Notes under the pieces: generated by a model
Database searches by the model: none
What the model was told of the DNA's origin: nothing
Seen by the model: the letters and a program-made list of their open reading frames with translations, nothing else
Shown: one piece after another, positions 17,888 to 26,419 of the stretch
How the letters are laid out: every line of letters starts with the position of its first letter
How positions within the stretch are numbered: position 1 is the first letter of the stretch
Source: Streptomyces sp. NBC_00576
GTDB lineage: Bacteria > Actinomycetota > Actinomycetes > Streptomycetales > Streptomycetaceae
Assembly: GCF_036345175.1 (NCBI RefSeq)
Contig: NZ_CP107780.1
Location: 4,216,001 to 4,280,000, forward strand
DNA length: 64,000 nucleotides
Direction: 5' to 3'
Program-made: the position numbers and the translations under genes

Positions 17888-19198
17888 TCAGTTCCAGGTA
17901 CGGGCCCTCAGCGGCAGCCCGGAGGCACCGGACTCAGGGGTCCGCACGGCGAGGACCTGGTTGACGCCGAGCCTGTTGTGTTCGAAGGCGAGGGCGCAGG
18001 CGGCCATGTACAGCCGCCAGACGCGGGCGCGCCCCGGGCTGGTGAGCTGCTGGGCCCGCCGCCAGTCGGCCTCCAGACTGGTCACCCACTGACGCAGGGT
18101 CAGCGCGTAGTGCTCCCGGATCGACTCGACGTCACGCACCTCGAACCCGGCCCGTTCGAGTTGGGTGACGGTGGTGCCGACGGGCGCGAGTTCGCCGTCC
18201 GGAAAGACATAGGCGTCGATGAACCCGTCGAGGCTGTACGCACCCTCGTCCGCCTCCGGCCGACGGGCGATCTGATGGTTGAGCAGTCGGCCGCCCGGCT
18301 TGAGCAGGGCGTACAGGTCGCGCGCGTACGTCAGATACTGCTCGCTCCCCACATGCTCGGCCATCCCCACGGAGGAGACGGCGTCGAAGGGCCCGTCGGT
18401 GACGTCCCGGTAGTCCTGCACCCGGATCTCCACCCGGTCGGTCAGCCCCTGGTCCGCGACGCGCTTACGGGCGTACGTGGCCTGCTCCTGCGAGAGCGTG
18501 ACGCCGACGACGTGTACGCCGTGCTCCCGGGCGGCGTGGATGGCGAGGGAGCCCCAGCCGCAGCCGACGTCGAGGAGGCGCAGGCCCGGCGTCAGGGCGA
18601 GCTTGCGGCAGATGAGTTCGAGCTTGTCGCGCTGTGCGGCTTCGAGGGTGGTCGTGCCGTCAGGGGTATCGCCAGGGGCCTCCCAGTAGGCGCAGGAGTA
18701 CACCATGGACGGGCCGAGGACGAGAGCGTAGAAGTCGTTGCCGACGTCGTAGTGGTGGCTGACGGCACGTTTGTCGGTGCGCTTGGTGTGGAGCTGCCGG
18801 CGCCTTCGCGGAACCTCCTCGCGGGGCGGTGCGGGCGGGACCGGAAGTCCGGCCATCTTCACTAGCCCGCGCACCGCGGCCCGCGCCTCGGGTTCACGCA
18901 AGGCCTCGGTGAGACTCCGGGCATCCTCTCCGCGGTCCCAGACCAGCCCGGACAGCAGATCGAGGGCGGCGTAGAAATCCCCCTCGATGTCCAGGTCGCC
19001 GGCGACCCAGGCCCGGGCGAGCCCCAGCTCGCCCGGCTTCCACAGCAGCCGGCGCAGGGCGCGGCGGTTGCGGACGACCACGGTGGGGGCACCGGGCGGC
19101 CCGGCCTGCGAACCGTCCCAGGCGCGGATGCGCATCGGGAGCGGGACCCCCAACAGTTGTTCGGCAAAGCTCTGCAGCCGCGACGCGGCTTCGGGCAT
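17888..19198 (-). CDS. Cyclopropane-fatty-acyl-phospholipid synthase-like methyltransferase
   Basis: SAM-dependent enzyme of 436 residues that probably transfers a methylene or methyl group to unsaturated acyl chains of membrane lipids. An N-terminal lipid-binding helical region (about 1-130) precedes the methyltransferase core with LLDVGCGWGSLAIHAA, VGVTLSQEQATYA and SVGMAEHVG, the CFA synthase pattern. HYDVGNDFYALVLGPSMVYS is the family signature before the SAM site. ATG 19198 has GGAGG 7 nt upstream; the frame runs on to 19366 without one. Single gene. Confidence 0.92.
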   Translation of the reverse strand: MPEAASRLQSFAEQLLGVPLPMRIRAWDGSQAGPPGAPTVVVRNRRALRRLLWKPGELGLARAWVAGDLDIEGDFYAALDLLSGLVWDRGEDARSLTEALREPEARAAVRGLVKMAGLPVPPAPPREEVPRRRRQLHTKRTDKRAVSHHYDVGNDFYALVLGPSMVYSCAYWEAPGDTPDGTTTLEAAQRDKLELICRKLALTPGLRLLDVGCGWGSLAIHAAREHGVHVVGVTLSQEQATYARKRVADQGLTDRVEIRVQDYRDVTDGPFDAVSSVGMAEHVGSEQYLTYARDLYALLKPGGRLLNHQIARRPEADEGAYSLDGFIDAYVFPDGELAPVGTTVTQLERAGFEVRDVESIREHYALTLRQWVTSLEADWRRAQQLTSPGRARVWRLYMAACALAFEHNRLGVNQVLAVRTPESGASGLPLRARTWN

Positions 19199-19358
19199 GG
19201 CGCACACCTCCGTTACGACATAACCGGGAATGTCCAACACCCACGAAAACACCAACGGGTCGCCCTCGCAGTCCCCGGGGGCGATCACACTTGGGCAAAA
19301 GGAGGACGCGGCGGCGCTGCCGTCACGGCAAACGCCGTGATTACACACCCACCCGGCC

Positions 19359-19433
19359 GGCACCATCCAGCCTGTCCGGCGTTTGAGGACAAGGCCCGTT
19401 CAGGGCCGGAGGGGGTCTGGGGGCGCAGCCCCC
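19359..19433. repeat. Intergenic repeat, family A copy 1
   Basis: Starts CACCATCCAGCCTGTCCGGC and continues through an AGGCCCGTTCAGGGCC hairpin and a G-rich/C-rich stem. A near-identical copy is at 39153-39234. It lies in a 365-bp gap without genes. Confidence 0.75.
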
Positions 19434-19477
19434 AGGACGGGATGGGACGGGTAGGGGCGGCGGGGGCGAAGAAACGA

Positions 19478-19521
19478 CTGAAGGGGCCGCCCGCACCACG
19501 GATGGCGGGCAGCCCCTTCAG
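19478..19521 (-). terminator. Terminator of ndh
   Basis: Seventeen-bp stem with one mismatch (CTGAAGGGGCCGCCCGC / GCGGGCAGCCCCTTCAG); on the minus strand it is followed by a T-rich TCGTTTCTTC. Confidence 0.8.
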
Positions 19522-19563
19522 GGGTGTTTCAGTGACCGGAGGTCACGGAGGACGTCGGGGAGG

Positions 19564-20970
19564 TCAGGAGGCCTTGGCCTCTGTCTTCTCCTCGGCCTTC
19601 TCCACGGCCTTCTTCGCTGCCGCGGCAGCGACCGGCGCCGGCTTCGCAGCCTCGTAGAACTCCTCACGAGGAGTCTCCAGCGCCCCCAGCGCCACAACCT
19701 CACGCTTCAGGAACATCGCCAGCGTCCAGTCCGCGAACACCCGGATCTTCCGGTTCCACGTCGGCATCGCCAGACCGTGGTAGCCGCGGTGCATGTACCA
19801 CGCCAGCCGGCCCTTGAGCGTGATCTTGAGCTTGCCCATGACGATCATCGCGACGCCCTTGTGCAGGCCGAGACCCGCGACGGCGCCCTTGTTGGAGTGC
19901 GAGTACTCCTTCTGCGGGAAGCCGCGCATACCGGAGACCACGTTGTCCCCGAGCACCTTCGCCTGCCGCAGCGCGTGCTGCGCGTTCGGCGGGCACCAGG
20001 CGTTCTCCACGCCGGCCTTGCGGGCGGCCACGTCCGGCACCTGGGCGTTGTCGCCCGCGGTCCAGATGTAGTCCGTGCCCGTGACCTGGAGCGTCGGCTG
20101 CGCGTCCACGTGACCGCGCGGACCGAGCGGAAGGCCGAACCGCGACAGAACCGGGTTGGGCTTGACGCCCGCGGTCCACACGATGGTGTTGGAGTCGACC
20201 TCGAGTCCGTTCTTCAGGACCACGTGGCCGTCCACACACGAGTCCATCGACGTCGAGAGGTAGATCTCGACCCCGCGGCTCTCCAGGTGCTCCTTGCCGT
20301 ACTGGCCCAGCTTCGGGCCGACCTCGGGAAGGATCTTGTCAGCGGCGTCGACGAGAATGAACCGCATGTCCTCGCGGGACACGCTGGTGTAGTACTTCGC
20401 CGCGTCGCGAGCCATGTCCTCGACCTCGCCGATGGTCTCCGCACCCGCGAAGCCACCGCCGACGAAGACGAAGGTGAGCGCCTTGCGGCGGATCTCCTCG
20501 TCGGTCGTGGAGTCAGCCTTGTCCAGCTGCTCCAGGACGTGGTTCCGCAGGCCGATGGCCTCCTCGATGCCCTTCATACCGATGCCCTGTTCGGCGAGGC
20601 CGGGGATCGGGAAGGTGCGGGAGACCGCGCCCATGGCGATGACGAGGTAGTCGAAAGGCAGCTCGTACGCCTCACCCACGAGGGGGGCGATCGTGGCGAC
20701 CTTGCGGTCCTGGTCGATGGTGGTGACCCGACCGGTGAGAACTTCCGCCTTGGGCAGCACACGTCGCAGCGGTACGACGACATGGCGCGGCGAAATGCTG
20801 CCGGCGGCGGTTTCGGGGAGGAAGGGCTGGTAGGTCATGTACGACCGGGGGTCGACGACCGTGACGGTCGCCTCGCCGTAGCGCATCTTCTTGAGGATGC
20901 GCCGAGCTGCGTACAGGCCTACGTACCCACCGCCTACTACGAGGATCCTGGGACGCTCCGTGGTGCTCAT
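19564..20970 (-). CDS. ndh: Type II NADH dehydrogenase (NDH-2)
   Basis: Membrane-associated, non-proton-pumping flavoenzyme passing electrons from NADH to menaquinone; 468 residues. ILVVGGGYVGLYAARRI (near residue 9) binds FAD; FVFVGGGFAGAETIGEVEDM (near residue 160) binds NADH; TIVWTAGVKPNPV and YIWTAGDNAQVPD are conserved late motifs. The C-terminal tail (about 435-468) is Ala/Lys/Glu-rich and may form an amphipathic anchor. ATG 20970 gives MSTTERPRILVVGG; the ribosome site is weak. A Rex-type operator lies about 310 bp upstream, fitting known redox control of ndh in S. coelicolor. Confidence 0.94.
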   Translation of the reverse strand: MSTTERPRILVVGGGYVGLYAARRILKKMRYGEATVTVVDPRSYMTYQPFLPETAAGSISPRHVVVPLRRVLPKAEVLTGRVTTIDQDRKVATIAPLVGEAYELPFDYLVIAMGAVSRTFPIPGLAEQGIGMKGIEEAIGLRNHVLEQLDKADSTTDEEIRRKALTFVFVGGGFAGAETIGEVEDMARDAAKYYTSVSREDMRFILVDAADKILPEVGPKLGQYGKEHLESRGVEIYLSTSMDSCVDGHVVLKNGLEVDSNTIVWTAGVKPNPVLSRFGLPLGPRGHVDAQPTLQVTGTDYIWTAGDNAQVPDVAARKAGVENAWCPPNAQHALRQAKVLGDNVVSGMRGFPQKEYSHSNKGAVAGLGLHKGVAMIVMGKLKITLKGRLAWYMHRGYHGLAMPTWNRKIRVFADWTLAMFLKREVVALGALETPREEFYEAAKPAPVAAAAAKKAVEKAEEKTEAKAS

Positions 20971-21379
20971 GCCATCGAGTATCCACCCGCTCCAGGGGGG
21001 TCGCTCGTGCGCCCCTTCACAAGCTTCTTCACCACCTCTGCTACACTGCGCGGCCCGCATGGCCGAGGCGGTGCCACGCGAGAGGAACCAGCGGGCGGTA
21101 CGCCCCGATGTCAATGCCGCGTGAACTGCCCTTCCGGGCCGCCGGAGTGACTGGACCAGCGTCCCGCAACACCCCCCGGAAACACGGCCGGAACGCTCCC
21201 CGGAGCACGCTCCCACCCCAGGTGAGCCCCCGAAAGGGCCCTCCGGACCATGTTCGTCGCCCAACAGGACCGAATTCCTTGTGAAGAACTTCACGAAGTT
21301 TCCCGGGAGAGCGTCACCAGGGGGCCGTAAACAGCCCCACAAGTGCGCTCATACGTTGTCCGACCTGCTCAGCCGAGGG
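20971..21379. other. ndh leader and promoter region
   Basis: No gene seen on either strand. The long gap carries the Rex-type site at 21279-21296, so the ndh transcript probably has a 5' leader of up to about 300 nt. Confidence 0.6.
21279..21296. promoter_or_regulatory. Rex-type operator (NADH/NAD+ sensor site)
   Basis: TTGTGAAGAACTTCACGA is an inverted repeat (GTGAAG AA CTTCAC) that fits the Rex consensus TTGTGAA-N4-TTCACGAA. Rex is known to repress ndh, nuo and cyd genes in S. coelicolor. The site lies upstream of ndh on its promoter side. Confidence 0.8.
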
Positions 21380-22321
21380 TCACGCGACCGAGAAAGCGAT
21401 CCCGTCGAGGATGTCGTGCTCGCTCACCACGACCTCCGACGCCCCTATCCGCTCCATGATCGAGAGCAGTACGAGCGCCCCCGCGCCGATCACGTCGACG
21501 CGCCCCGGATGCATCGACCCAATCGCCGCGCGCTCGGCGTGCGTGGACCGCAGAAGGGTCTCGGTGATCTCGCGGACGCGGTCGTAGGAGACCCGGGAGT
21601 GGTGGATGGCCTCGGAGTCGTACGCGGGCAGGTTCTGCGCGATCGCCGACACCGTGGTGACGGACCCCGCGAGCCCCACCAGCGTGCGCGCCTCGCTCAG
21701 CGGGACGCTCCGCTCGGCGAGGTCGAGAGCGGCCTCGATGTCGGCTCGGACGGCGGCGACCTGCTCCTCCCCCGGCGGGTCCAGGACCACCCCGTCCCGC
21801 ACCAGGTGCCGCTCGGTCATCCGTACGCACCCGATGTCCACGGACCGCGCCCCGCGCACCCGGTCGTCCCCGACCACGAACTCGGTCGAGCCACCGCCGA
21901 TGTCCACGACGAGGTAGGGCTTCGCGAGGTCGTCGCGCCCCGCCAGTTCCCTGGTGGCGCCGGTGAAGGAGAGCTCGGCCTCCTGCTCGCCCGAGACGAC
22001 CTCGGGCTCGACACCCAGGATGTCCAGCACCCCCCGGACGAACTCGTCCCGGTTCTCCGCGTCCCGGGAGGCGGACGTCGCGACGAACCGCAGCCGCTCG
22101 GCGCCGTGCTCCTTGATGACCGCGGCGTACTCCCGACAGGCCGCGAAGGTCCGCTCCAGCGCCTCGGGGGCCAGCCGCCCCGTACGGTCGACGCCCTGAC
22201 CGAGGCGGACGATGGTCATCCGGCGGTCCAGCTCGACGAGTTCACCGGTTTCCGGGTCCGCGTCGGCGACGAGGAGGCGGATCGAGTTCGTACCGCAGTC
22301 GATGGCGGCGACGCGGGTCAC
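21380..22321 (-). CDS. ppx: Ppx/GppA family exopolyphosphatase
   Basis: Hydrolyses polyphosphate or pppGpp; 313 residues, the short actinobacterial form with only the two actin-like domains. Motifs: AAIDCGTNSIRLLVAD at the N-terminus, FVATSASRDAENR, VVDIGGGSTEFVVGD and VGLAGSVTTVSAI. GTG 22321 overlaps the DUF501 stop codon by 4 nt (GTGA), so translation is coupled. Part of a minus-strand group with DUF501, the FtsB-like gene and eno. Actinobacteria often have two Ppx proteins with different preference, so the substrate is not certain. Confidence 0.93.
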   Translation of the reverse strand: MTRVAAIDCGTNSIRLLVADADPETGELVELDRRMTIVRLGQGVDRTGRLAPEALERTFAACREYAAVIKEHGAERLRFVATSASRDAENRDEFVRGVLDILGVEPEVVSGEQEAELSFTGATRELAGRDDLAKPYLVVDIGGGSTEFVVGDDRVRGARSVDIGCVRMTERHLVRDGVVLDPPGEEQVAAVRADIEAALDLAERSVPLSEARTLVGLAGSVTTVSAIAQNLPAYDSEAIHHSRVSYDRVREITETLLRSTHAERAAIGSMHPGRVDVIGAGALVLLSIMERIGASEVVVSEHDILDGIAFSVA

Positions 22322-22953
22322 TTGCCGCCCTCCCCGGGCTCCACCGCGTCCACCGGATCCGCCGAGTCCACCGGCTTGAACGCGAAGTGACCGCCGGACT
22401 CGTTCGTGTGCACCTCCCAGCCCTCCCCCTCGGGAGGAGTCGAGCGCATCACACACGGCCCCTTCGCCCACCACTCCGGCAGCATCGCGATCGCCTCGTC
22501 GCCCAGGGGGTTCACCCCGGGGCCGGCGGCCAGCGAGTGGCCCACGAGGACGTGAAGGCACTTCACGCGGTCCGGCATGCCGCCCGCGCTCGGGAAGCCC
22601 TCCAGGACCTCGATCGCGTCACGGCGGGCGATGTAGTCCTCGTGCGCGGCCCGGTAGGCGGCGGCCAGCTCCGGGTCCGTCGACAGACGTTCCGTCATCT
22701 CCTTCATCACGCCGTTCGCCTCCAGCGTGCCGATCGCCGAGGCGGCGCGCGGGCACGTCAGGTAGTACGTCGTGGGGAAGGGCGTGCCGTCCGGCAGCCG
22801 CGGAGCCGTTTCCACGACGTCCGGCTGCCCGCAGGGACAGCGGTGCGCGATCGCGCGCAACCCGCGCGGCGGGCGGCCCAGCTGCTGCTGGAAAGCCTCG
22901 ACGTCCGCGTCGGTCGGCTCGGTGCGCGGGGTGGGAGGCGGGGGCGTTTCCAT
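22318..22953 (-). CDS. DUF501 domain protein
   Basis: Soluble protein of 211 residues. DUF501 is conserved beside eno and ppx in actinobacteria but has no established function. Visible family marks are QQQLGRPPRGLRAIAHRCPCG, PFPTTYYLTCPRAAS and MPDRVKCLHVLVGHSLAAG; the cysteines in HRCPCG and VKCLH could bind metal. A short proline-rich N-terminus and an acidic C-terminal tail flank the domain. Start ATG 22953 is the first in frame; the ribosome site is weak. The stop overlaps the ppx start. Confidence 0.9.
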   Translation of the reverse strand: METPPPPTPRTEPTDADVEAFQQQLGRPPRGLRAIAHRCPCGQPDVVETAPRLPDGTPFPTTYYLTCPRAASAIGTLEANGVMKEMTERLSTDPELAAAYRAAHEDYIARRDAIEVLEGFPSAGGMPDRVKCLHVLVGHSLAAGPGVNPLGDEAIAMLPEWWAKGPCVMRSTPPEGEGWEVHTNESGGHFAFKPVDSADPVDAVEPGEGGK

Positions 22954-22992
22954 ACCTGTCTTTCTGTTCCGTTCACTGGTCGGCGGCGTGGC

Positions 22993-23064
22993 CTGACCGG
23001 ACTCGTCCGACTGACCGGACTCATCCGACTGACCGGGCCGGTCGAACTAACCGAACTGATCGGC
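22993..23064. repeat. Four imperfect 18-bp tandem repeats across the ftsB-like stop codon
   Basis: Units starting CTGACCGGACTCGTCCGA at 22993, 23011, 23029 and 23047 (increasingly diverged). The last unit is the coding 3' end of the FtsB-like gene, so the array grew out of the gene end into the spacer before DUF501. Confidence 0.75.
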
Positions 23065-23520
23065 CTTGTCCACGCCGTCCCAGACGTTCGCGTACCAGGG
23101 GCGGTCGGCCGCGCCCAGGTCGGCGCGCGACTGCTTCGCCGCGTCCGGGTCGATCACGACGTACCCGGTCTCGCCCGGCATCACATAGTGCAGCCGCTGC
23201 CGGATCTGCTGCTCCGCGTACGCGTCGTCCTGCCAGCGTGCCTTCAGGTCGCGGAGATACTCGACCCGTCGGCTGGCCTGGTCGCGTTCACGTTCCGTCT
23301 CGGCGATGTCGGCGCGCTGGGAGACGTACTGCCTTATGGGATAGGCGAGGGCCACGATCAACGTGCAGAGGACCAGGGCGAGCAGGGCCGCCCGGCCGGT
23401 CAGGCGGGAGCGGCGGGCCTGGCGCTTGGTCTGGGAACGATAGACGCGGGCCGCCGTCTGCTCGCCGAGCAGCTTGATCCTCGTCGCGGTGGAGAACCGG
23501 TCCCGGTCCTTCACGGCCAT
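23047..23520 (-). CDS. FtsB/DivIC-type septum formation initiator
   Basis: Small bitopic cell-division protein of 157 residues. The basic cytoplasmic N-terminus (1-40) is followed by one transmembrane helix (about 43-65, AALLALVLCTLIVALAYPI), an extracellular coiled coil (about 68-100, ETERERDQASRRVEYL) and a C-terminal domain with RLHYVMPGETGYVVIDPD. This is the layout of FtsB/DivIC, which bridges FtsL and FtsQ in the divisome. ATG 23520 has GGAGG and GGGG upstream. It follows eno, as in other actinobacteria. Confidence 0.92.
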   Translation of the reverse strand: MAVKDRDRFSTATRIKLLGEQTAARVYRSQTKRQARRSRLTGRAALLALVLCTLIVALAYPIRQYVSQRADIAETERERDQASRRVEYLRDLKARWQDDAYAEQQIRQRLHYVMPGETGYVVIDPDAAKQSRADLGAADRPWYANVWDGVDKADQFG

Positions 23521-23564
23521 GTTCCCCGCCTCCCCTGGCGTCTGCGCTTGTACGCGCGCATGTG

Positions 23565-23609
23565 CGTACGTCCCCGCACACGGTACGGGACCGGGTACGG
23601 GGACGTACG
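23565..23609 (-). terminator. Perfect hairpin between eno and the FtsB-like gene
   Basis: Twelve-bp perfect stem CGTACGTCCCCG / CGGGGACGTACG with a 21-nt loop. There is no U tract on the minus strand, so it may attenuate rather than fully end eno transcripts. Confidence 0.5.
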
Positions 23610-23647
23610 TACGACGCTGCCTAAGCCACTACAGCCACTACGGCTGC

Positions 23648-24928
23648 TCAGCCCTTGAAGCGGGGGAAGGCGCTGCGCCCGGCGTACACCGCCGCGTCGT
23701 CGAGGATCTCCTCGATGCGCAGCAGCTGGTTGTACTTGGCGACGCGGTCCGAGCGGGCCGGGGCGCCGGTCTTGATCTGGCCGCAGTTCACGGCGACGGC
23801 GAGGTCGGCGATGGTGACGTCCTCGGTCTCGCCGGAGCGGTGGGACATCATGCACTTGAAGCCGTTGCGCTGGGCCATCTCGACGGCGTCCAGGGTCTCG
23901 GTCAGCGAGCCGATCTGGTTGACCTTGACGAGCAGGGCGTTGGCCGAACCCTCCTCGATGCCACGGGCGAGGCGCTCCGGGTTGGTGACGAAGAGGTCGT
24001 CGCCGACGATCTGGACCTTGTCGCCCAGCTTGTCGGTGATGGTCTTCCAGCCGTCCCAGTCGTCCTCGTACAGCGGGTCCTCGATGGAGATGAGCGGGTA
24101 CGCGGAGACGAGCTCCTCGTAGTACTCGGTCATCTCGGCGGCCGTGCGGGACTTGCCCTCGAACTCGTACTTGCCGTCCTTGTAGAACTCGGACGCGGCG
24201 ACGTCGAGCGCGAGCCCGATCTGCTCGCCGGGCACGTAACCGGCCTGCTTGATGGCCTCGATGATGAGGTCGAGCGCGGCGCGGTTGGACTCCAGGTTCG
24301 GCGCGAAGCCGCCCTCGTCGCCGAGACCGGTGGACAGGCCCTTGGTCTTCAGCACCTTCTTGAGGGTGTGGTAGATCTCGGCACCCCAGCGCAGCGCCTC
24401 GGAGAAGGACTCCGCGCCGATCGGGGCGATCATGAACTCCTGGATGTCGACGTTGGAGTCCGCGTGGGATCCGCCGTTGAGGATGTTCATCATCGGAACG
24501 GGCAGCAGGTGCGCGTTCGGGCCGCCGAGGTAGCGGAAGAGGGGGAGGTCGCTGGCCTCGGAGGCGGCGTGGGCGACGGCGAGGGAGACGCCGAGGATGG
24601 CGTTGGCGCCGAGGGAGCCCTTGTTGTCGGTGGCGTCCAGGTCGAACATGGCCTGGTCGATCAGGCGCTGCTCGGTGGCGTCGTAGCCGACGAGCTCCGG
24701 GCCGATCTGCTCGATGACGGCGAGGACGGCCTTCTCGACACCCTTGCCGAGGTAGCGGTTGGGGTCACCGTCGCGCAGCTCGATGGCCTCGAAGGCTCCG
24801 GTGGAGGCGCCGGACGGGACGGCGGCACGACCGGTGCTGCCGTCATCGAGGCCGACCTCGACCTCGACGGTGGGGTTGCCTCGCGAGTCGAGGATTTCCC
24901 GGGCTACGACGACGTCGATGGACGGCAC
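23648..24928 (-). CDS. eno: Enolase
   Basis: Glycolytic enzyme converting 2-phosphoglycerate to phosphoenolpyruvate; 426 residues. Conserved marks: REILDSRGNPTVEVEV, SGASTGAFEA, GGSHADSNVDIQEFM, GDEGGFAPN, SIEDPL with the metal-binding Glu/Asp residues, Lys335 in LLVKVNQIGSL and SHRSGETEDV. I chose GTG 24928 because AAGGAG lies 6 nt before it, whereas the in-frame ATG 24934 abuts AAGGAG directly. The protein would start (V/M)PSIDVVVARE, as in other streptomycetes. Confidence 0.96.
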   Translation of the reverse strand: MPSIDVVVAREILDSRGNPTVEVEVGLDDGSTGRAAVPSGASTGAFEAIELRDGDPNRYLGKGVEKAVLAVIEQIGPELVGYDATEQRLIDQAMFDLDATDNKGSLGANAILGVSLAVAHAASEASDLPLFRYLGGPNAHLLPVPMMNILNGGSHADSNVDIQEFMIAPIGAESFSEALRWGAEIYHTLKKVLKTKGLSTGLGDEGGFAPNLESNRAALDLIIEAIKQAGYVPGEQIGLALDVAASEFYKDGKYEFEGKSRTAAEMTEYYEELVSAYPLISIEDPLYEDDWDGWKTITDKLGDKVQIVGDDLFVTNPERLARGIEEGSANALLVKVNQIGSLTETLDAVEMAQRNGFKCMMSHRSGETEDVTIADLAVAVNCGQIKTGAPARSDRVAKYNQLLRIEEILDDAAVYAGRSAFPRFKG

Positions 24929-25090
24929 GAGCATCTCCTTATGGAATGTGACGCGGGTACGCGGGGCTGCTGGGCCTCGCGAGTACGGGGCCGCGGCGGC
25001 TCCGCGATGATGAGCCTAACCGGCTCCGGGGGATCAGCCAGCCGTCCGACCACCCCATGGACGGAACATGGACGGAACCCAGGGTAAACA

Positions 25091-25109
25091 TTGTTCCCCA
25101 TGGGAACAA
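25091..25109. promoter_or_regulatory. Palindrome TTGTTCCC-N3-GGGAACAA upstream of eno
   Basis: Perfect 8-bp arms, about 165 bp before the eno start and next to the rpfA terminator. It could be an operator for eno or a second hairpin downstream of rpfA. Confidence 0.45.
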
Positions 25110-25113
25110 AAAG

Positions 25114-25155
25114 CCCCGCCCCGGTGCGTACGGGGGAGAACGCACCGGGGCGGGG
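25114..25155 (-). terminator. Terminator downstream of rpfA
   Basis: Sixteen-bp stem CCCCGCCCCGGTGCGT / ACGCACCGGGGCGGGG; on the minus strand it is followed by GCTTTTTGTT. Confidence 0.88.
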
Positions 25156-25310
25156 AGCCCGTGGGGGACGGGGGTGGCCCTCACGAGGCCCTCACAATGG
25201 AGGGCACGGATGTGAGAGCGCTGTGGTTCACCTTCGAGCCGACTGTTTCTCGTACTGTCTGGGGGAGGCGTCGGCGGGCAGGTGACCGGGATCAGCGTGG
25301 TTCAGCTGTG

Positions 25311-26060
25311 TCAGCTGAGGTGCAGCTGCTGGCCCGGGAAGATGAAGTCGGCGTCGTCGATGATGTCCTTGTTGAGCTCGAAGAGCTTCACCCAGCCACC
25401 CTTGACGTCGTGCGCCTCGGCGATCGCGCTGAGGCTGTCGCCCGTGACGACCTTGTACTCGCCGTCGCCCTTCTTGACCTTCTTGCCGGTCGGGGTGGTG
25501 ACGGTCTTCTTCGCGGCCGGCCGCTCCTGCGAGCGGGAGGCCTGCTGGTTGTCGGTGGAGCGGGTGGCGGTCTCGCTGGAGCCACTGGAACTGCTTGAGT
25601 CACTGGAGCTGCTGGAGCTGCTGGAGCTGCTGGACGAGTTGTCACTCGTACCCGCACCCGTGCTGCTGCTCGCACCGCCGTCGTAGGAGGCGCCGGACAG
25701 GCCCGTACCGCAGACCGGCCAGGCACCCTTGCCCTGGCCCGCGAGGACCTTCTCGGCGATGGTTATCTGCTGCGACTTGGAGGCCTGGTCGGCGGTGGAG
25801 GCGTACGCCGTGCCGCCGTACGCGGCCCAGGTCGAGGCGGAGAACTGCAGGCCGCCGTAGTAGCCGTTGCCGGTGTTGATGGCCCAGTTGCCGCCGGACT
25901 CGCACTGGGCGACCGTGTCCCACTCGGCGGAGGTGGCGGCGGAGGCGGAGCCGACCGCCAGCAGCGGAGCGGCGACGGCGGCACCGGTCACGCCGGCGAT
26001 GGCGACGACGCGGGTGGCCTTGGACGGACGACGGTGCTTGCCCTTGCCGGAAAACAGCAT
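25311..26060 (-). CDS. rpfA: Resuscitation-promoting factor with LysM domain
   Basis: Secreted muralytic enzyme of 249 residues that cleaves peptidoglycan during spore germination. A signal peptide (about 1-42, ending ASA) is followed by the Rpf transglycosylase-like domain (about 43-120: WDTVAQCESGGNWAINTGNG with the catalytic Glu, then GGLQFSASTWAAYGG). A long serine-rich linker (about 135-170) leads to a C-terminal LysM domain (EYKVVTGDSLSAIAEAH). ATG 26060 has GAGGGG 7 nt upstream. The c-di-AMP riboswitch at 26068-26240 lies in its leader, as described for S. coelicolor rpfA. Confidence 0.95.
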   Translation of the reverse strand: MLFSGKGKHRRPSKATRVVAIAGVTGAAVAAPLLAVGSASAATSAEWDTVAQCESGGNWAINTGNGYYGGLQFSASTWAAYGGTAYASTADQASKSQQITIAEKVLAGQGKGAWPVCGTGLSGASYDGGASSSTGAGTSDNSSSSSSSSSSSSDSSSSSGSSETATRSTDNQQASRSQERPAAKKTVTTPTGKKVKKGDGEYKVVTGDSLSAIAEAHDVKGGWVKLFELNKDIIDDADFIFPGQQLHLS

Positions 26061-26067
26061 GAAACAT

Positions 26068-26240
26068 CCCCTCACCGACGCCTGCGAGGTGAGCTGTCGG
26101 GTTCGGGCCGGTTGAGTTGCCCGGCCGTACGCCCCTGTCGGGCGGCGTACGGCTTCACCCCAAGCCGCTCCGGACAAGTGCCCGGTGCGGCGCCTACCTT
26201 GGGTCCCCCGCTCCTGCCTACGGCGCTTGATAGCGACGAC
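26068..26240 (-). promoter_or_regulatory. c-di-AMP (ydaO/yuaA) riboswitch in the rpfA leader
   Basis: Read on the minus strand, the conserved blocks of the ydaO motif occur in order: GGGGGACCCA, CTTGGGGTGAAG, GGGCAACTC, then ACCCGACAGCTCACCTCGCA and GGCGTCGGTGAGG. The 3' end includes the GAGGGG ribosome site of rpfA. Ligand binding should lower rpfA expression; transcriptional and translational control cannot be separated here. Confidence 0.92.
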
Positions 26241-26419
26241 TGTTCCCGTACGGCCGTTGGCAGGATTCGGCGTTGCGACCGGCGGGGCCCACTGTGGCGG
26301 GCGATGACGACCGTAAACAGCTGATCCTCTGAAATACAAAGACGATCAGGGCTTCTGAGATCTATCTCTCACCGCATCCATAACGGACATTCAGCACGAA
26401 AGCGTGACGCGAACTCCGG

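Noticed and set aside
24929..24934. ATG 24934 as eno start
   Set aside because: It abuts AAGGAG with no spacer. GTG 24928 has correct spacing and the conserved N-terminus.
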